Below are positions 8,519 to 16,849 of a stretch of 64,000 nt of DNA, piece by piece (position 1 is the first letter of the stretch; every line of letters starts with the position of its first letter). Below the pieces are notes generated by a model. That model saw nothing but the letters and a program-made list of their open reading frames with translations, did no database searches and was not told the origin of the DNA. The stretch is from contig NZ_JBHSLA010000001.1 of the NCBI RefSeq assembly GCF_042657385.1, positions 1,116,001 to 1,180,000 on the forward strand. The letters are read 5' to 3'. The translations under genes were made by a program, and so were the position numbers. The DNA is from Algorimicrobium hallyeonense (lineage in GTDB: Bacteria > Bacteroidota > Bacteroidia > Flavobacteriales > Flavobacteriaceae).

Positions 8519-8560
8519 GTTTATACTAGTTTGGTTTTGAAATGTAATAAAGAAAACAAC

Positions 8561-9385
8561 ATGACAAAGGCAGTAGCCATACAAGGAATACAAGGGTCAT
8601 TTCATCATATTGTTGCACAGCAATATTTTGGAGATTCAGTCCTATTATTGGAGTGTTTATCATTTGATGAAGCTGTAAACTCCTTATTAAACAAGAAAAC
8701 AGATGCCGTTGTTATGGCGCTTGAAAACTCTATTGCCGGATCTATTATTCCCAATTATGCATTAATTGATACGCATGATTTACATATTGTAGGCGAGCAG
8801 TATTTGGATATTCAACACCATTTAATGGCTTTGCCAAAACAAGAAATTCAGGATATTAAAGAGGTGTATTCGCATCCTATGGCTTTGTTGCAGTGTAAAG
8901 CATTTTTTAAAACACATCCACATATAAAGTTAATTGAAGATAAAGATACAGCTGAAGTGGCTCAACGCATTCAAACGCAGCAATTAAAAGGTGTTGCAGC
9001 TATTGCAAGTCAATTAGCAGCCGATTTATTCAAGTTAGAAGTTTTAGCTAAAAGCATTCAAACCATTCAGCATAACGAAACTCGTTTTGTGATTGTAAAA
9101 CGTGATAATGCAGACTTTTCGAATGAAGAAACCAATAAAGCGTCTTTAAAATTCGAATTAGAACACAAACGTGGCAGTTTAGCAACTATTTTAAATGTGA
9201 TGAGCGATTGCCAATTAAATTTAACCAAAATACAATCGCTTCCAAAAATTGAAACTCCTTGGAAGTATGCTTTTTTTGTGGATGTCACTTTTGATGCCTA
9301 TAGCAATTTTCAAAAAGCAAGCTCAATACTAGAAATTATGGCCCAAGACTTCAAAATCTTAGGACAATACAAACACGCAAAATAA
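8561..9385 (+). CDS. pheA: Prephenate dehydratase
   Basis: 274 residues from ATG 8561 (MTKAVAIQGIQGSFHH). The dehydratase domain shows GIQGSFHHIVAQQYF, ENSIAGSI and the catalytic TRF motif in HNETRFVIV. It converts prephenate to phenylpyruvate for Phe synthesis. A C-terminal ACT domain begins about residue 196 (LKFELEHKRGSLATIL), but the allosteric ESRP motif reads QSLP, so Phe feedback may be changed. The open frame extends up to 8498, but that stretch is the terminator hairpin, so 8561 is the start. There is no chorismate mutase domain here; that activity is fused to the DAHP synthase three genes downstream. It is the first structural gene of the attenuated operon and overlaps the next gene by one base. 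Confidence 0.92.
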   Translation: MTKAVAIQGIQGSFHHIVAQQYFGDSVLLLECLSFDEAVNSLLNKKTDAVVMALENSIAGSIIPNYALIDTHDLHIVGEQYLDIQHHLMALPKQEIQDIKEVYSHPMALLQCKAFFKTHPHIKLIEDKDTAEVAQRIQTQQLKGVAAIASQLAADLFKLEVLAKSIQTIQHNETRFVIVKRDNADFSNEETNKASLKFELEHKRGSLATILNVMSDCQLNLTKIQSLPKIETPWKYAFFVDVTFDAYSNFQKASSILEIMAQDFKILGQYKHAK

Positions 9386-10527
9386 TGATTGAATTAGCCA
9401 ATCGCTTACAAACTGTAGAAGAATACTACTTTTCGAAAAAACTACGAGAAGTGGCATTACTCATGGCAAACGGAAAGCCTATAATTAATTTAGGTATCGG
9501 AAGTCCGGATTTAAATCCACCACAAAAAGTGATAGATACTTTAACGGATAGTTTTAAACATCCTAAAGCTAATCAATATCAAAGCTATCAAGGGTTGCCA
9601 GAATTTCGTGAAGCCATTGTGTCTTTTTACAGAGATCAGTATGATGTGTATTTAAGTCCTTCCACAGAAGTCCTTCCATTAATGGGAAGTAAAGAAGGTA
9701 TCATGCATATTTCTATGGCATTTTTAAACCCGGGAGATCAAGTGTTGATTCCTAATCCAGGTTATCCAACCTATACATCGGTCACTAAATTAGTAGGCGC
9801 GGAACCTGTTTTTTACGATTTAACGGAATCTTCAAATTGGCTTATAGATATTGAGGCGTTGGAAGAACAGGATTTATCTAAAGTAAAAATTATGTGGGTT
9901 AATTATCCCCACATGCCAACAGGAACGAATGCAAGTAATGCTTTTTTTACGCGACTTATTGCATTTGCCAAACGGCATAATATTTTAATAATTAATGATA
10001 ATCCATACAGTTTTGTTTTAAACAAGGAACCAAAAAGTATACTTCAAATTGCAGGCGCTAAAGACGTGTGTTTGGAGTTAAACTCGTTGAGCAAAACCTT
10101 TAATATGTCTGGTTGGCGCGTAGGAATGGTGCTTGGAAGAGCAGAATATATAAACGCTATTTTAAAGGTGAAAAGCAATATGGATTCTGGTATGTTATTT
10201 GGCATTCAGAAAGCAGCTATTCAAGCTTTAAATTGCTCTAAATTATGGCATGTAAGTCTGAATCAGGTTTATGAAGAACGACGGCAACTTATTTGGAAAT
10301 TGGCTGATGCACTAAATTGTACCTATAATAAAAACACGAGTGGCATGTTTGTTTGGGCCAAATTACCACCTTTTGTGAAATCGGAAGAGTTTGTAGATTT
10401 ATTATTAAAAGAGAAAAACATTTTTATAGCACCAGGAACCGTTTTTGGAAGTAATGGTGAAGGTTATGTGCGTTTTTCATTATGTGCAAGTACCGAAATA
10501 ATTGAAGAAGCGTTAGCTAGAATTTAA
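9385..10527 (+). CDS. Class I/II aminotransferase of the aromatic operon
   Basis: 380 residues. Fold-type I PLP features: GIGSPDLNPP (N-terminal substrate segment), LMGSKEGIMHISMAFLNPGDQVLIPNPGYPTY, MWVNYPHMPTG, INDNPYSFV, and the Schiff-base lysine in LELNSLSKTFNMSGWRVGM. Its place between pheA and tyrA indicates that it transaminates phenylpyruvate and 4-hydroxyphenylpyruvate (or prephenate) to the amino acids; this is inferred from context. The start codon overlaps the pheA stop by one base (TAATG), implying translational coupling. The sequence alone cannot separate aromatic from aspartate or LL-diaminopimelate aminotransferases. Confidence 0.88.
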   Translation: MIELANRLQTVEEYYFSKKLREVALLMANGKPIINLGIGSPDLNPPQKVIDTLTDSFKHPKANQYQSYQGLPEFREAIVSFYRDQYDVYLSPSTEVLPLMGSKEGIMHISMAFLNPGDQVLIPNPGYPTYTSVTKLVGAEPVFYDLTESSNWLIDIEALEEQDLSKVKIMWVNYPHMPTGTNASNAFFTRLIAFAKRHNILIINDNPYSFVLNKEPKSILQIAGAKDVCLELNSLSKTFNMSGWRVGMVLGRAEYINAILKVKSNMDSGMLFGIQKAAIQALNCSKLWHVSLNQVYEERRQLIWKLADALNCTYNKNTSGMFVWAKLPPFVKSEEFVDLLLKEKNIFIAPGTVFGSNGEGYVRFSLCASTEIIEEALARI

Positions 10528-10531
10528 TACT

Positions 10532-11383
10532 ATGAAAAACATATATATTATTGGTGTTGGGTTAATTGGCGGAAGTATAGCCAAAGATATCAAGCATTTG
10601 AATCCTGAAATTACCATTTTTGGAATCGATACAAATGAAGACCATTTAAATGACGCTTTAGCATTAAAAATAATTGATGAGAAAGCAGAGTTTGAAGATG
10701 TAAAACATGCAGATGCCGTTATTTTAACCATTCCTGTAGATGCCGCCGTAACGGTTTTACCAAAAGTATTGGATTTAGTGCTTGATAATGCTTTGGTTAT
10801 GGAAGCAGGCTCTACTAAAGTGGCTATTTGTAAGGCTGTTGAAAATCATCCAAAACGGCGAAACTTTTTAGCAACCCATCCTATTGCAGGAACGGAATTT
10901 TCAGGCCCAAAAGCAGCATTAGCTGGTTTATTTCAAGGAAAAACAAATATTATTTGCGAAGTAGAAAAAACAGCGTTTCAATTGCAAGAGCGTGCATTAA
11001 GTATTTTCAAAATTATGGGTATGCGCATTCGGTATATGAATCCGGAGGCACATGATAAACATATTGCTTATGTATCGCATTTATCCCATATTAGTGCGTT
11101 TATGTTAGGGAAAACGGTTATTGAAAAAGAAAAAAATGAACGCGATATTTTTGATATGGCAGGAAGTGGGTTTGCATCTACAGTGCGATTGGCAAAAAGT
11201 TCGCCAGACATGTGGACACCCATTTTTAAGCAAAATAAAACCAATGTTATAGAAACTTTAAACGAATATATTCAAAACTTAACCACGTTTAAAACCTATT
11301 TAGAAACGGATCGTTTTGAGGAAATTCACAAAGAAATGTCGGATACAAATTACATTAAAGATATATTAAACGGAATACAATAA
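10532..11383 (+). CDS. tyrA: Prephenate dehydrogenase
   Basis: 283 residues. The Rossmann start IIGVGLIGGSIAKD binds NAD(P). The substrate region shows AGSTKVAI, THPIAGTEFSGPKAALAGLFQGK and the conserved helical segment HDKHIAYVSHLSHISAFMLG, whose His residues belong to the TyrA active site. It oxidises and decarboxylates prephenate to 4-hydroxyphenylpyruvate, the Tyr branch. There is no fused chorismate mutase and no visible ACT domain. It starts 4 bases after the aminotransferase stop, so it belongs to the same attenuated operon. Confidence 0.92.
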   Translation: MKNIYIIGVGLIGGSIAKDIKHLNPEITIFGIDTNEDHLNDALALKIIDEKAEFEDVKHADAVILTIPVDAAVTVLPKVLDLVLDNALVMEAGSTKVAICKAVENHPKRRNFLATHPIAGTEFSGPKAALAGLFQGKTNIICEVEKTAFQLQERALSIFKIMGMRIRYMNPEAHDKHIAYVSHLSHISAFMLGKTVIEKEKNERDIFDMAGSGFASTVRLAKSSPDMWTPIFKQNKTNVIETLNEYIQNLTTFKTYLETDRFEEIHKEMSDTNYIKDILNGIQ

Positions 11384-11473
11384 GCTAAAATCAAATTCCA
11401 AAAATTAAAATCCAAAACGGATTTACTTTAATAGCAATTGGAGTTTGTTTTTTCGAAATAAAAAAAGAAGATT

Positions 11474-12556
11474 ATGGAAAATAAAAAAGAATTAGGAACC
11501 TGGTTACATAACTTCGGATTAGATCATCCGTTAGTAATAGCTGGGCCTTGCAGTGCAGAAACAGAAGAACAAGTTTTAAAAATAGCCCACCAATTAAAAG
11601 ATACAGATGCTACAGTTTTAAGAGCAGGAATTTGGAAGCCACGCACAAGACCTGGGAATTTTGAAGGTGTTGGTGCTTTAGGTTTAAAATGGTTGCAAAA
11701 AGCTAAAGAAGAAACGGGGATGTTAATTGCAACGGAAGTAGCTAATGCCAATCACGTGGAATTAGCGTTAAAACATGATGTTGATGTACTATGGATTGGT
11801 GCACGCACAACCGTTAGTCCGTTTATTGTTCAAGAAATTGCAGATGCTCTAAAAGGAACGGATAAACCTGTTTTAGTAAAAAATCCTGTGAATCCAGATT
11901 TGGCTTTATGGCTTGGCGCTGTGGAGCGTTTTTATACGGCTGATATTAAAAATTTGGGTGTTATACATCGCGGGTTTTCAACCTATGAAAAAACACGTTA
12001 CAGAAACAATCCAGAATGGCAATTACCAATCGATTTGCAAAATCGGTTTCCAGATTTACCGCTAATTTTAGATCCATCGCATATTGCTGGGCGTCGTGAT
12101 ATTATTTTCGATTTATGCCAAACGGCCCTCGATTTAAATTATGATGGTTTAATGGTAGAAACCCATTTTGATCCAGACAATGCGTGGAGTGATGCTGCCC
12201 AGCAAATTACACCAGCAACGCTGGTTCAGTTTATGGACGATTTAAAGATTAGAAAAGAAACAGGTGAAGCCACCGAATTCAAAAATAAAATCAATACCAT
12301 GCGAACGCAAATTGATGTAATTGACCATCAATTAATTGATATGTTCGGCAAGCGTATGAAAGTAGCTGATGATATTGGAGCGCTTAAAAAAGCACATAAC
12401 GTTGCTGTTTTACAAACTAAACGTTGGAATGAAATTTTAGGTAAAATGATTCTCCAAGGCGAAGAAAAGAATTTAAGCGAAGAGTTTATTTTACGAGTTT
12501 TTAAAGCCGTACACCAAGAATCGATAAACCATCAGGAAAAAATTATCAATAAGTAA
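11474..12556 (+). CDS. aroG: DAHP synthase - chorismate mutase fusion
   Basis: 360 residues. Residues 1-265 are a type I-beta (KDO8P-like) 3-deoxy-7-phosphoheptulonate synthase: VIAGPCSAETEEQ, RAGIWKPRTRPGNFEG, WIGARTTVSPF, VKNPVNPD, ILDPSHIAGRRD and MVETHFDPDNAWSD. Residues 275-355 are an AroQ-class chorismate mutase (MRTQIDVIDHQLIDMFGKRMKVADDIGALKK). It therefore catalyses both the first step of the shikimate pathway and the branch step to prephenate. This fusion is known in Bacteroidota. The 90-base gap after tyrA holds no strong terminator, so it is probably in the attenuated operon. That would explain why the leader also contains a Trp codon, since all three aromatic amino acids draw on this enzyme. 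The symbol aroG is by function; aroF or aroA(Q) are also used. Confidence 0.92.
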   Translation: MENKKELGTWLHNFGLDHPLVIAGPCSAETEEQVLKIAHQLKDTDATVLRAGIWKPRTRPGNFEGVGALGLKWLQKAKEETGMLIATEVANANHVELALKHDVDVLWIGARTTVSPFIVQEIADALKGTDKPVLVKNPVNPDLALWLGAVERFYTADIKNLGVIHRGFSTYEKTRYRNNPEWQLPIDLQNRFPDLPLILDPSHIAGRRDIIFDLCQTALDLNYDGLMVETHFDPDNAWSDAAQQITPATLVQFMDDLKIRKETGEATEFKNKINTMRTQIDVIDHQLIDMFGKRMKVADDIGALKKAHNVAVLQTKRWNEILGKMILQGEEKNLSEEFILRVFKAVHQESINHQEKIINK

Positions 12557-12603
12557 ATCATGTGTTTTTTTACCGATTAATTTTTCACTAAAAATTAATA
12601 TCG

Positions 12604-12611
12604 CATCTTTG
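12604..12611 (+). promoter_or_regulatory. -7-like element just before rsgA (CATCTTTG)
   Basis: CATCTTTG differs from TAnnTTTG only at the first base and ends 5 bases before the rsgA ATG at 12617. If used, the transcript would be leaderless or nearly so. It is one of two such arrangements in the window. Confidence 0.4.
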
Positions 12612-12616
12612 TAATA

Positions 12617-13567
12617 ATGACAGGAATCGTTTATAAATCTACAGGAAGTTGGTACACCGTAAAAACGGATTTAGGTGCCGTTTACCCATGTCGTATTAAG
12701 GGTAAGTTTCGAATGAAAGGAATCAAGAGTACCAATCCGGTAGCTGTTGGTGATCGTGTGGATTTTGATCTGGATTATGACAATAACGAAGAGCCTGTTG
12801 GTGTGATAACCCTAATTCATGATCGGAAAAATTATATTGTTCGAAAATCGGTTAACCTATCCAAACAAACCCATATAATTGCTGCCAATATTGATCAGGT
12901 TTTTTTATTAATAACCATTGATAATCCACCAACATTTACAAGCTTTATCGACCGGTTTTTGGTGACGGCTGAAGCGTATTCCATCAAAACGATTCTGCTT
13001 TTTAATAAAGTAGATACCTATGACGAAGACACGTTGAATGAGGTGAAATATCTAGCACATGTATATCGGAAAATTGGCTATGATTGTATTGGTATTTCGG
13101 CAACAACTGGAAAAAATATTGAAAAGGTTAAAGGTTTAATGACCGGGAAGGTTAGCATGTTTGCTGGACATTCAGGAGTTGGAAAATCTACTTTAGTCAA
13201 TGCCATTGAGCCGGAATTGGATTTGAAAACAAAAGCTATTTCAGCGCAACATTCGCAAGGGCAACACACAACAACTTTTGCTGAAATGTTCGACTTAAGT
13301 TTTGATGCCAAAATTATTGATACGCCAGGCATTAAAGGTTTTGGTGTGGTAGATATGGATAAGGAAGAAGTTAGTGATTATTTTCCAGAGTTTTTCGCCT
13401 TAAAACAAGACTGCAAGTTTAATAATTGTATTCATGTAGAAGAACCACATTGTGCTGTTAAAGATGCCTTGGAAGCTAATGACATTGCCGCATCGCGTTA
13501 CCGAAGTTATCTACAAATCCTAGAAGGTGATGAAGATCATTTCCGAACGGAAGAATGGATGAAATAA
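12617..13567 (+). CDS. rsgA: Small ribosomal subunit biogenesis GTPase RsgA
   Basis: 316 residues. An N-terminal OB fold (MTGIVYKSTGSWYTVKTDLGAVYPCRIKG) is followed by a circularly permuted GTPase domain with motif order G4 (LLFNKVD), G1 (GHSGVGKST), G3 (DTPG). The C-terminal zinc site is CKFNNCIHVEEPHC. RsgA binds the 30S subunit and helps its late maturation. Length and domain order are normal for the family. A dtd gene follows after 50 bases. Confidence 0.95.
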   Translation: MTGIVYKSTGSWYTVKTDLGAVYPCRIKGKFRMKGIKSTNPVAVGDRVDFDLDYDNNEEPVGVITLIHDRKNYIVRKSVNLSKQTHIIAANIDQVFLLITIDNPPTFTSFIDRFLVTAEAYSIKTILLFNKVDTYDEDTLNEVKYLAHVYRKIGYDCIGISATTGKNIEKVKGLMTGKVSMFAGHSGVGKSTLVNAIEPELDLKTKAISAQHSQGQHTTTFAEMFDLSFDAKIIDTPGIKGFGVVDMDKEEVSDYFPEFFALKQDCKFNNCIHVEEPHCAVKDALEANDIAASRYRSYLQILEGDEDHFRTEEWMK

Positions 13568-13617
13568 TATTTAAAAACCAATCACTATTATTCCCCAAAA
13601 ATTAATTTCTTATTTAC

Positions 13618-14070
13618 ATGAAAGCAGTTATTCAAAGGGTTTCTCAAGCAAGTGTTACAATTAATGATGATAAAGTAGCGTCTATAAATACTGGTTTAGT
13701 GGTGTTATTAGGCATTGTAAATGACGATGCAGCCGAAGATATTACGTGGCTTTCCAATAAAATTGTGAATATGCGTATTTTTCCAGATACAGAAGGCGTC
13801 ATGAACAATTCCATATTAGATAATCAAGGTGATATTATTGTAGTCAGTCAATTTACGTTACATGCCAATACAAAAAAAGGTAACAGACCCAGTTATATAA
13901 AAGCGGCAAAGCCAGATGTGGCTATTCCGTTGTATCAGGATTTAATTAAGCAAATGGAGACGGTTTTAGGAAAACAGATTCAAACGGGTGAGTTTGGTGC
14001 CGATATGCAAGTGGCATTAATTAATGATGGCCCTGTTACGATTATTATAGATACTAAAAACAAAGACTAA
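13618..14070 (+). CDS. dtd: D-aminoacyl-tRNA deacylase
   Basis: 150 residues, the standard DTD length. The cross-subunit motifs are present: SQFTLHAN (SQFTL) and the GPVT motif as NDGPVTIIID. The enzyme hydrolyses D-amino acids, and Gly mischarged on tRNA-Ala, from tRNA. The stop overlaps the start of the next gene by one base (TAATG). Confidence 0.95.
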   Translation: MKAVIQRVSQASVTINDDKVASINTGLVVLLGIVNDDAAEDITWLSNKIVNMRIFPDTEGVMNNSILDNQGDIIVVSQFTLHANTKKGNRPSYIKAAKPDVAIPLYQDLIKQMETVLGKQIQTGEFGADMQVALINDGPVTIIIDTKNKD

Positions 14071-14396
14071 TGAATATTGAAAATGCACAATTAGCCGTTG
14101 ATGAATGGATAAAAGAACATGGTGTTCGGTATTTTAACGAGTTGACCAATATGGCACAACTAACTGAAGAAGTTGGGGAAGTTGCTCGAATTATTGCCCG
14201 TCGTTATGGCGAACAAAGCGAAAAAGAAAGCGATAAAAATAAGGATCTAGGCGAAGAGTTAGCCGATGTTGTTTTTGTGGTTTTATGTTTAGCAAACCAA
14301 ACGGGTATTGACTTGCAAGCTGCTTTTGATAAAAAATTGGATATCAAAACCAAACGCGACCATGAGCGTCATCAGAATAACCCGAAGTTGAAGTAG
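14070..14396 (+). CDS. MazG-like nucleotide pyrophosphohydrolase
   Basis: 108 residues. The all-alpha NTP pyrophosphatase pattern is clear: EEVGEVARII, then DLGEELADVVFVVLCLAN. The EExxE and ExxD acidic residues bind Mg2+. These proteins hydrolyse (d)NTPs to monophosphates and pyrophosphate, usually to clear damaged nucleotides; the exact substrate is not predictable. It is coupled to dtd by a one-base overlap and is 3 bases from aroA. The short single-domain form differs from the two-domain E. coli MazG. Confidence 0.85.
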   Translation: MNIENAQLAVDEWIKEHGVRYFNELTNMAQLTEEVGEVARIIARRYGEQSEKESDKNKDLGEELADVVFVVLCLANQTGIDLQAAFDKKLDIKTKRDHERHQNNPKLK

Positions 14397-14399
14397 ATT

Positions 14400-15629
14400 A
14401 TGAATCTCAAACTCCAAAAGTCAGTAATCAAAAACCAGCAATCTCCAATCAATATTACGGGTTCTAAAAGTGAATCCAACAGATTGTTATTGCTGCAAGC
14501 CTTGTATCCTGAAATTCAAATTCATAATCTATCCAATTCAGACGATACGGTTTTTATGGCAAAAGCGTTGTCTTCAGATTCAAATACTATAGATGTGCAT
14601 CATGCTGGAACCGCCATGCGATTTTTAACGGCTTATTTTGCGGTTCAAGAAAACCGAACGGTGACCATATCAGGTTCCAAGCGCATGAAAGAACGTCCCA
14701 TTCAAATTCTGGTTGATGCTTTAAATCAATTAGGAGCAGATGTTTCTTTTCTTGAAAACCTTGGATTTCCACCTTTGCAAATAGAAGGTCGGAAACTAAC
14801 TAACAATCAAGTGACTGTTAAAGCAGCTGTAAGTAGTCAATATATTTCGGCTTTATTACTTATTGGATCTAAATTGGAAAATGGATTATATGTAACGTTA
14901 GATGGCGAAATCACGTCCATTCCATATATAAAAATGACCCTTCAGTTACTCAATCAGATTGGTGTGGAAACCTTTTTTGAAAATAATATTATTGAAATTA
15001 AACCATTAAAAAAAATAAAAAACAGCGAATTAACCGTTGAAAGCGATTGGTCTTCAGCTTCCTATTTTTACAGTTTAATAGCTTTAAGCCATATGGAAAC
15101 TGAAATTTCGTTAACATCGTATAACATGAATAGTTTACAAGGCGATTCTGTTTTAGCTAAAATTTACAAACAATTTGGAGTCTCAACATCATTTCAGGAG
15201 AAAAGCATCACACTAAAAAAAGTAGCTAAAATAAATTCTTCTGTAAACATAAAATTAGATTTAGTTAACGCGCCAGACATTGCTCAAACCATTGCTGTTT
15301 CCTGCTTCGGTTTAGGAATAGCGTGTCATTTAACTGGTTTACATACGCTCAAAATTAAAGAAACGGATCGGTTAGTGGCTTTAAAAACAGAATTAGAAAA
15401 ATTAGGCGCTACTGTAATTATTACGGAAGATAGTTTGCAATTAAAAGCAACGTCCACCATAAAAAAAGATATTGCCATAGATACCTACAACGATCATAGA
15501 ATGGCTATGGCTTTTGCGCCATTAGCTTTAAAAACGGACCTGGTTATTCATGATGCTGGCGTGGTTTCAAAATCATATCCGTCATTTTGGAACGACTTGA
15601 AAGCCACTGGAATTAGGCTATCTGAATAA
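14400..15629 (+). CDS. aroA: 3-phosphoshikimate 1-carboxyvinyltransferase (EPSP synthase)
   Basis: 409 residues, slightly short for the family (about 430). Family segments: ITGSKSESNRLLLLQAL, HHAGTAMRFLTAYFAV (usual motif NAGTAMR), SSQYISALLLIG, DWSSASYFYSL, LKIKETDRLVALKTEL and TYNDHRMAMAFAPLAL. It joins shikimate 3-phosphate and PEP in the sixth shikimate step. The N-terminal 15 residues are less conserved. It sits in the rsgA-dtd-mazG run, apart from the attenuated aromatic operon, so it is probably not under the same control. Confidence 0.93.
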   Translation: MNLKLQKSVIKNQQSPINITGSKSESNRLLLLQALYPEIQIHNLSNSDDTVFMAKALSSDSNTIDVHHAGTAMRFLTAYFAVQENRTVTISGSKRMKERPIQILVDALNQLGADVSFLENLGFPPLQIEGRKLTNNQVTVKAAVSSQYISALLLIGSKLENGLYVTLDGEITSIPYIKMTLQLLNQIGVETFFENNIIEIKPLKKIKNSELTVESDWSSASYFYSLIALSHMETEISLTSYNMNSLQGDSVLAKIYKQFGVSTSFQEKSITLKKVAKINSSVNIKLDLVNAPDIAQTIAVSCFGLGIACHLTGLHTLKIKETDRLVALKTELEKLGATVIITEDSLQLKATSTIKKDIAIDTYNDHRMAMAFAPLALKTDLVIHDAGVVSKSYPSFWNDLKATGIRLSE

Positions 15630-15644
15630 TAAATGGCTAAATAC

Positions 15645-15676
15645 TTGACAACGCCTACTTTCAGGTTGTATATTTG
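15645..15676 (+). promoter_or_regulatory. queA promoter (TTG - 21 bp - TATATTTG)
   Basis: TTG at 15645-15647 and TATATTTG at 15669-15676 are 21 bases apart. This is one of the best -33/-7 pairs in the window. The 5' untranslated region would be about 50 bases. Confidence 0.7.
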
Positions 15677-15730
15677 CAACTTTTGTAAGTAAAATTATTA
15701 ACTTCTAAAACATATAGGTCTATCAAAAAA

Positions 15731-16780
15731 ATGAAACTATCGCATTTTAACTTCGAGTTACCTGAAGAGTTATTAGCGGAATATCCCTCTGAAAACAGGG
15801 ATGAGTCACGTTTAATGGTATTAAACAGAAAAGATCAAACAATTGAACACAAAATGTTTAAAGATGTCATCGATTATTTTGATGAAGATGATGTCATGAT
15901 TTTAAACGACACCAAAGTTTTTCCAGCAAGATTATACGGGAATAAAGAGAAAACAGGTGCGCGTATTGAAGTATTTTTATTACGTGAGTTAAATGAAGAA
16001 CAGCGTCTTTGGGATGTGTTGGTAGATCCAGCTAGAAAAATCCGTATTGGTAATAAATTGTATTTCGGTGAAGGCGAATCTTTAGTCGCTGAAGTTATTG
16101 ACAATACCACATCTAGAGGTAGAACCCTTCGTTTTTTATATGATGGTTCTTACAGAGATTTCCGCGTAAAATTAACCGAACTTGGAGAAACGCCACTGCC
16201 TAAATACATCAAGCGTGAAGTGGAACCAGAAGATGAAGAGCGTTACCAAACTATTTTTGCAAAAAATGAAGGTGCCGTTGCAGCTCCAACAGCTGGTTTA
16301 CATTTCTCGAGACATCTATTAAAGCGCCTAGAAATTAAAGGCGTTAAGTTTGCGGATGTAACCTTGCATGTTGGTTTAGGAACATTTAATCCTGTTGAGG
16401 TTGAAGATTTATCCAAGCATAAAATGGATAGTGAAGAAATCATTATTAAGAAACCAACAACAGATATAATTAATAAAGCAATTAAAGATAAAAAACGCAT
16501 TTGTGCCGTTGGTACAACAGCAATGCGATCTGTAGAAAGTGCTGTTTCGTCCAGTGGAACCTTGAATGAGTTTGATGGCTGGTCCAATAAATTTATTTTC
16601 CCACCTTACGATTTTAGTATAGCCAATTGCATGATTACTAATTTCCATACACCAAAATCAACACTTTTAATGATGGCTTCCGCTTTTGCTGGTCATGACT
16701 TTATTAAGAAAGCGTATGATGAGGCTGTTAAAGAAAAGTACAAATTTTATAGTTATGGTGATGCCATGCTAATTATATAA
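15731..16780 (+). CDS. queA: S-adenosylmethionine:tRNA ribosyltransferase-isomerase
   Basis: 349 residues, normal for QueA. Family segments: FNFELPEELLAEYPSENRDESRLMVLNR at the N-terminus, MILNDTKVFPARLYGNK, APTAGLHFS, HVGLGTFNPV and NFHTPKSTLLMMASAFAG. It transfers the ribosyl part of SAM to preQ1 at tRNA position 34, giving epoxyqueuosine. A strong terminator follows, so it is probably monocistronic. Confidence 0.95.
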   Translation: MKLSHFNFELPEELLAEYPSENRDESRLMVLNRKDQTIEHKMFKDVIDYFDEDDVMILNDTKVFPARLYGNKEKTGARIEVFLLRELNEEQRLWDVLVDPARKIRIGNKLYFGEGESLVAEVIDNTTSRGRTLRFLYDGSYRDFRVKLTELGETPLPKYIKREVEPEDEERYQTIFAKNEGAVAAPTAGLHFSRHLLKRLEIKGVKFADVTLHVGLGTFNPVEVEDLSKHKMDSEEIIIKKPTTDIINKAIKDKKRICAVGTTAMRSVESAVSSSGTLNEFDGWSNKFIFPPYDFSIANCMITNFHTPKSTLLMMASAFAGHDFIKKAYDEAVKEKYKFYSYGDAMLII

Positions 16781-16791
16781 TAAACATGATT

Positions 16792-16819
16792 AAAGCCTTG
16801 TTTTTACAAGGCTTTTTCA
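16792..16819 (+). terminator. Intrinsic terminator after queA
   Basis: AAAGCCTTG (16792-16800) pairs perfectly with CAAGGCTTT (16807-16815) around a 6-base loop, followed by T residues. It lies 12 bases after the queA stop. Confidence 0.85.
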
Positions 16820-16849
16820 TTTTATTTTTTTACGTTTTATAGATCTTAT

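Noticed and set aside
8498..8560. Upstream ATG that would extend PheA by 21 residues
   Set aside because: The extension translates the terminator hairpin and T run; the family N-terminus begins at 8561.
11390..11425. Repeat-like stretch with ATTCCAAA / ATCCAAA units and a small hairpin before the DAHP synthase gene
   Set aside because: Only a few imperfect AT-rich units and a 6-bp stem without a T run; not enough to call a repeat or a terminator.
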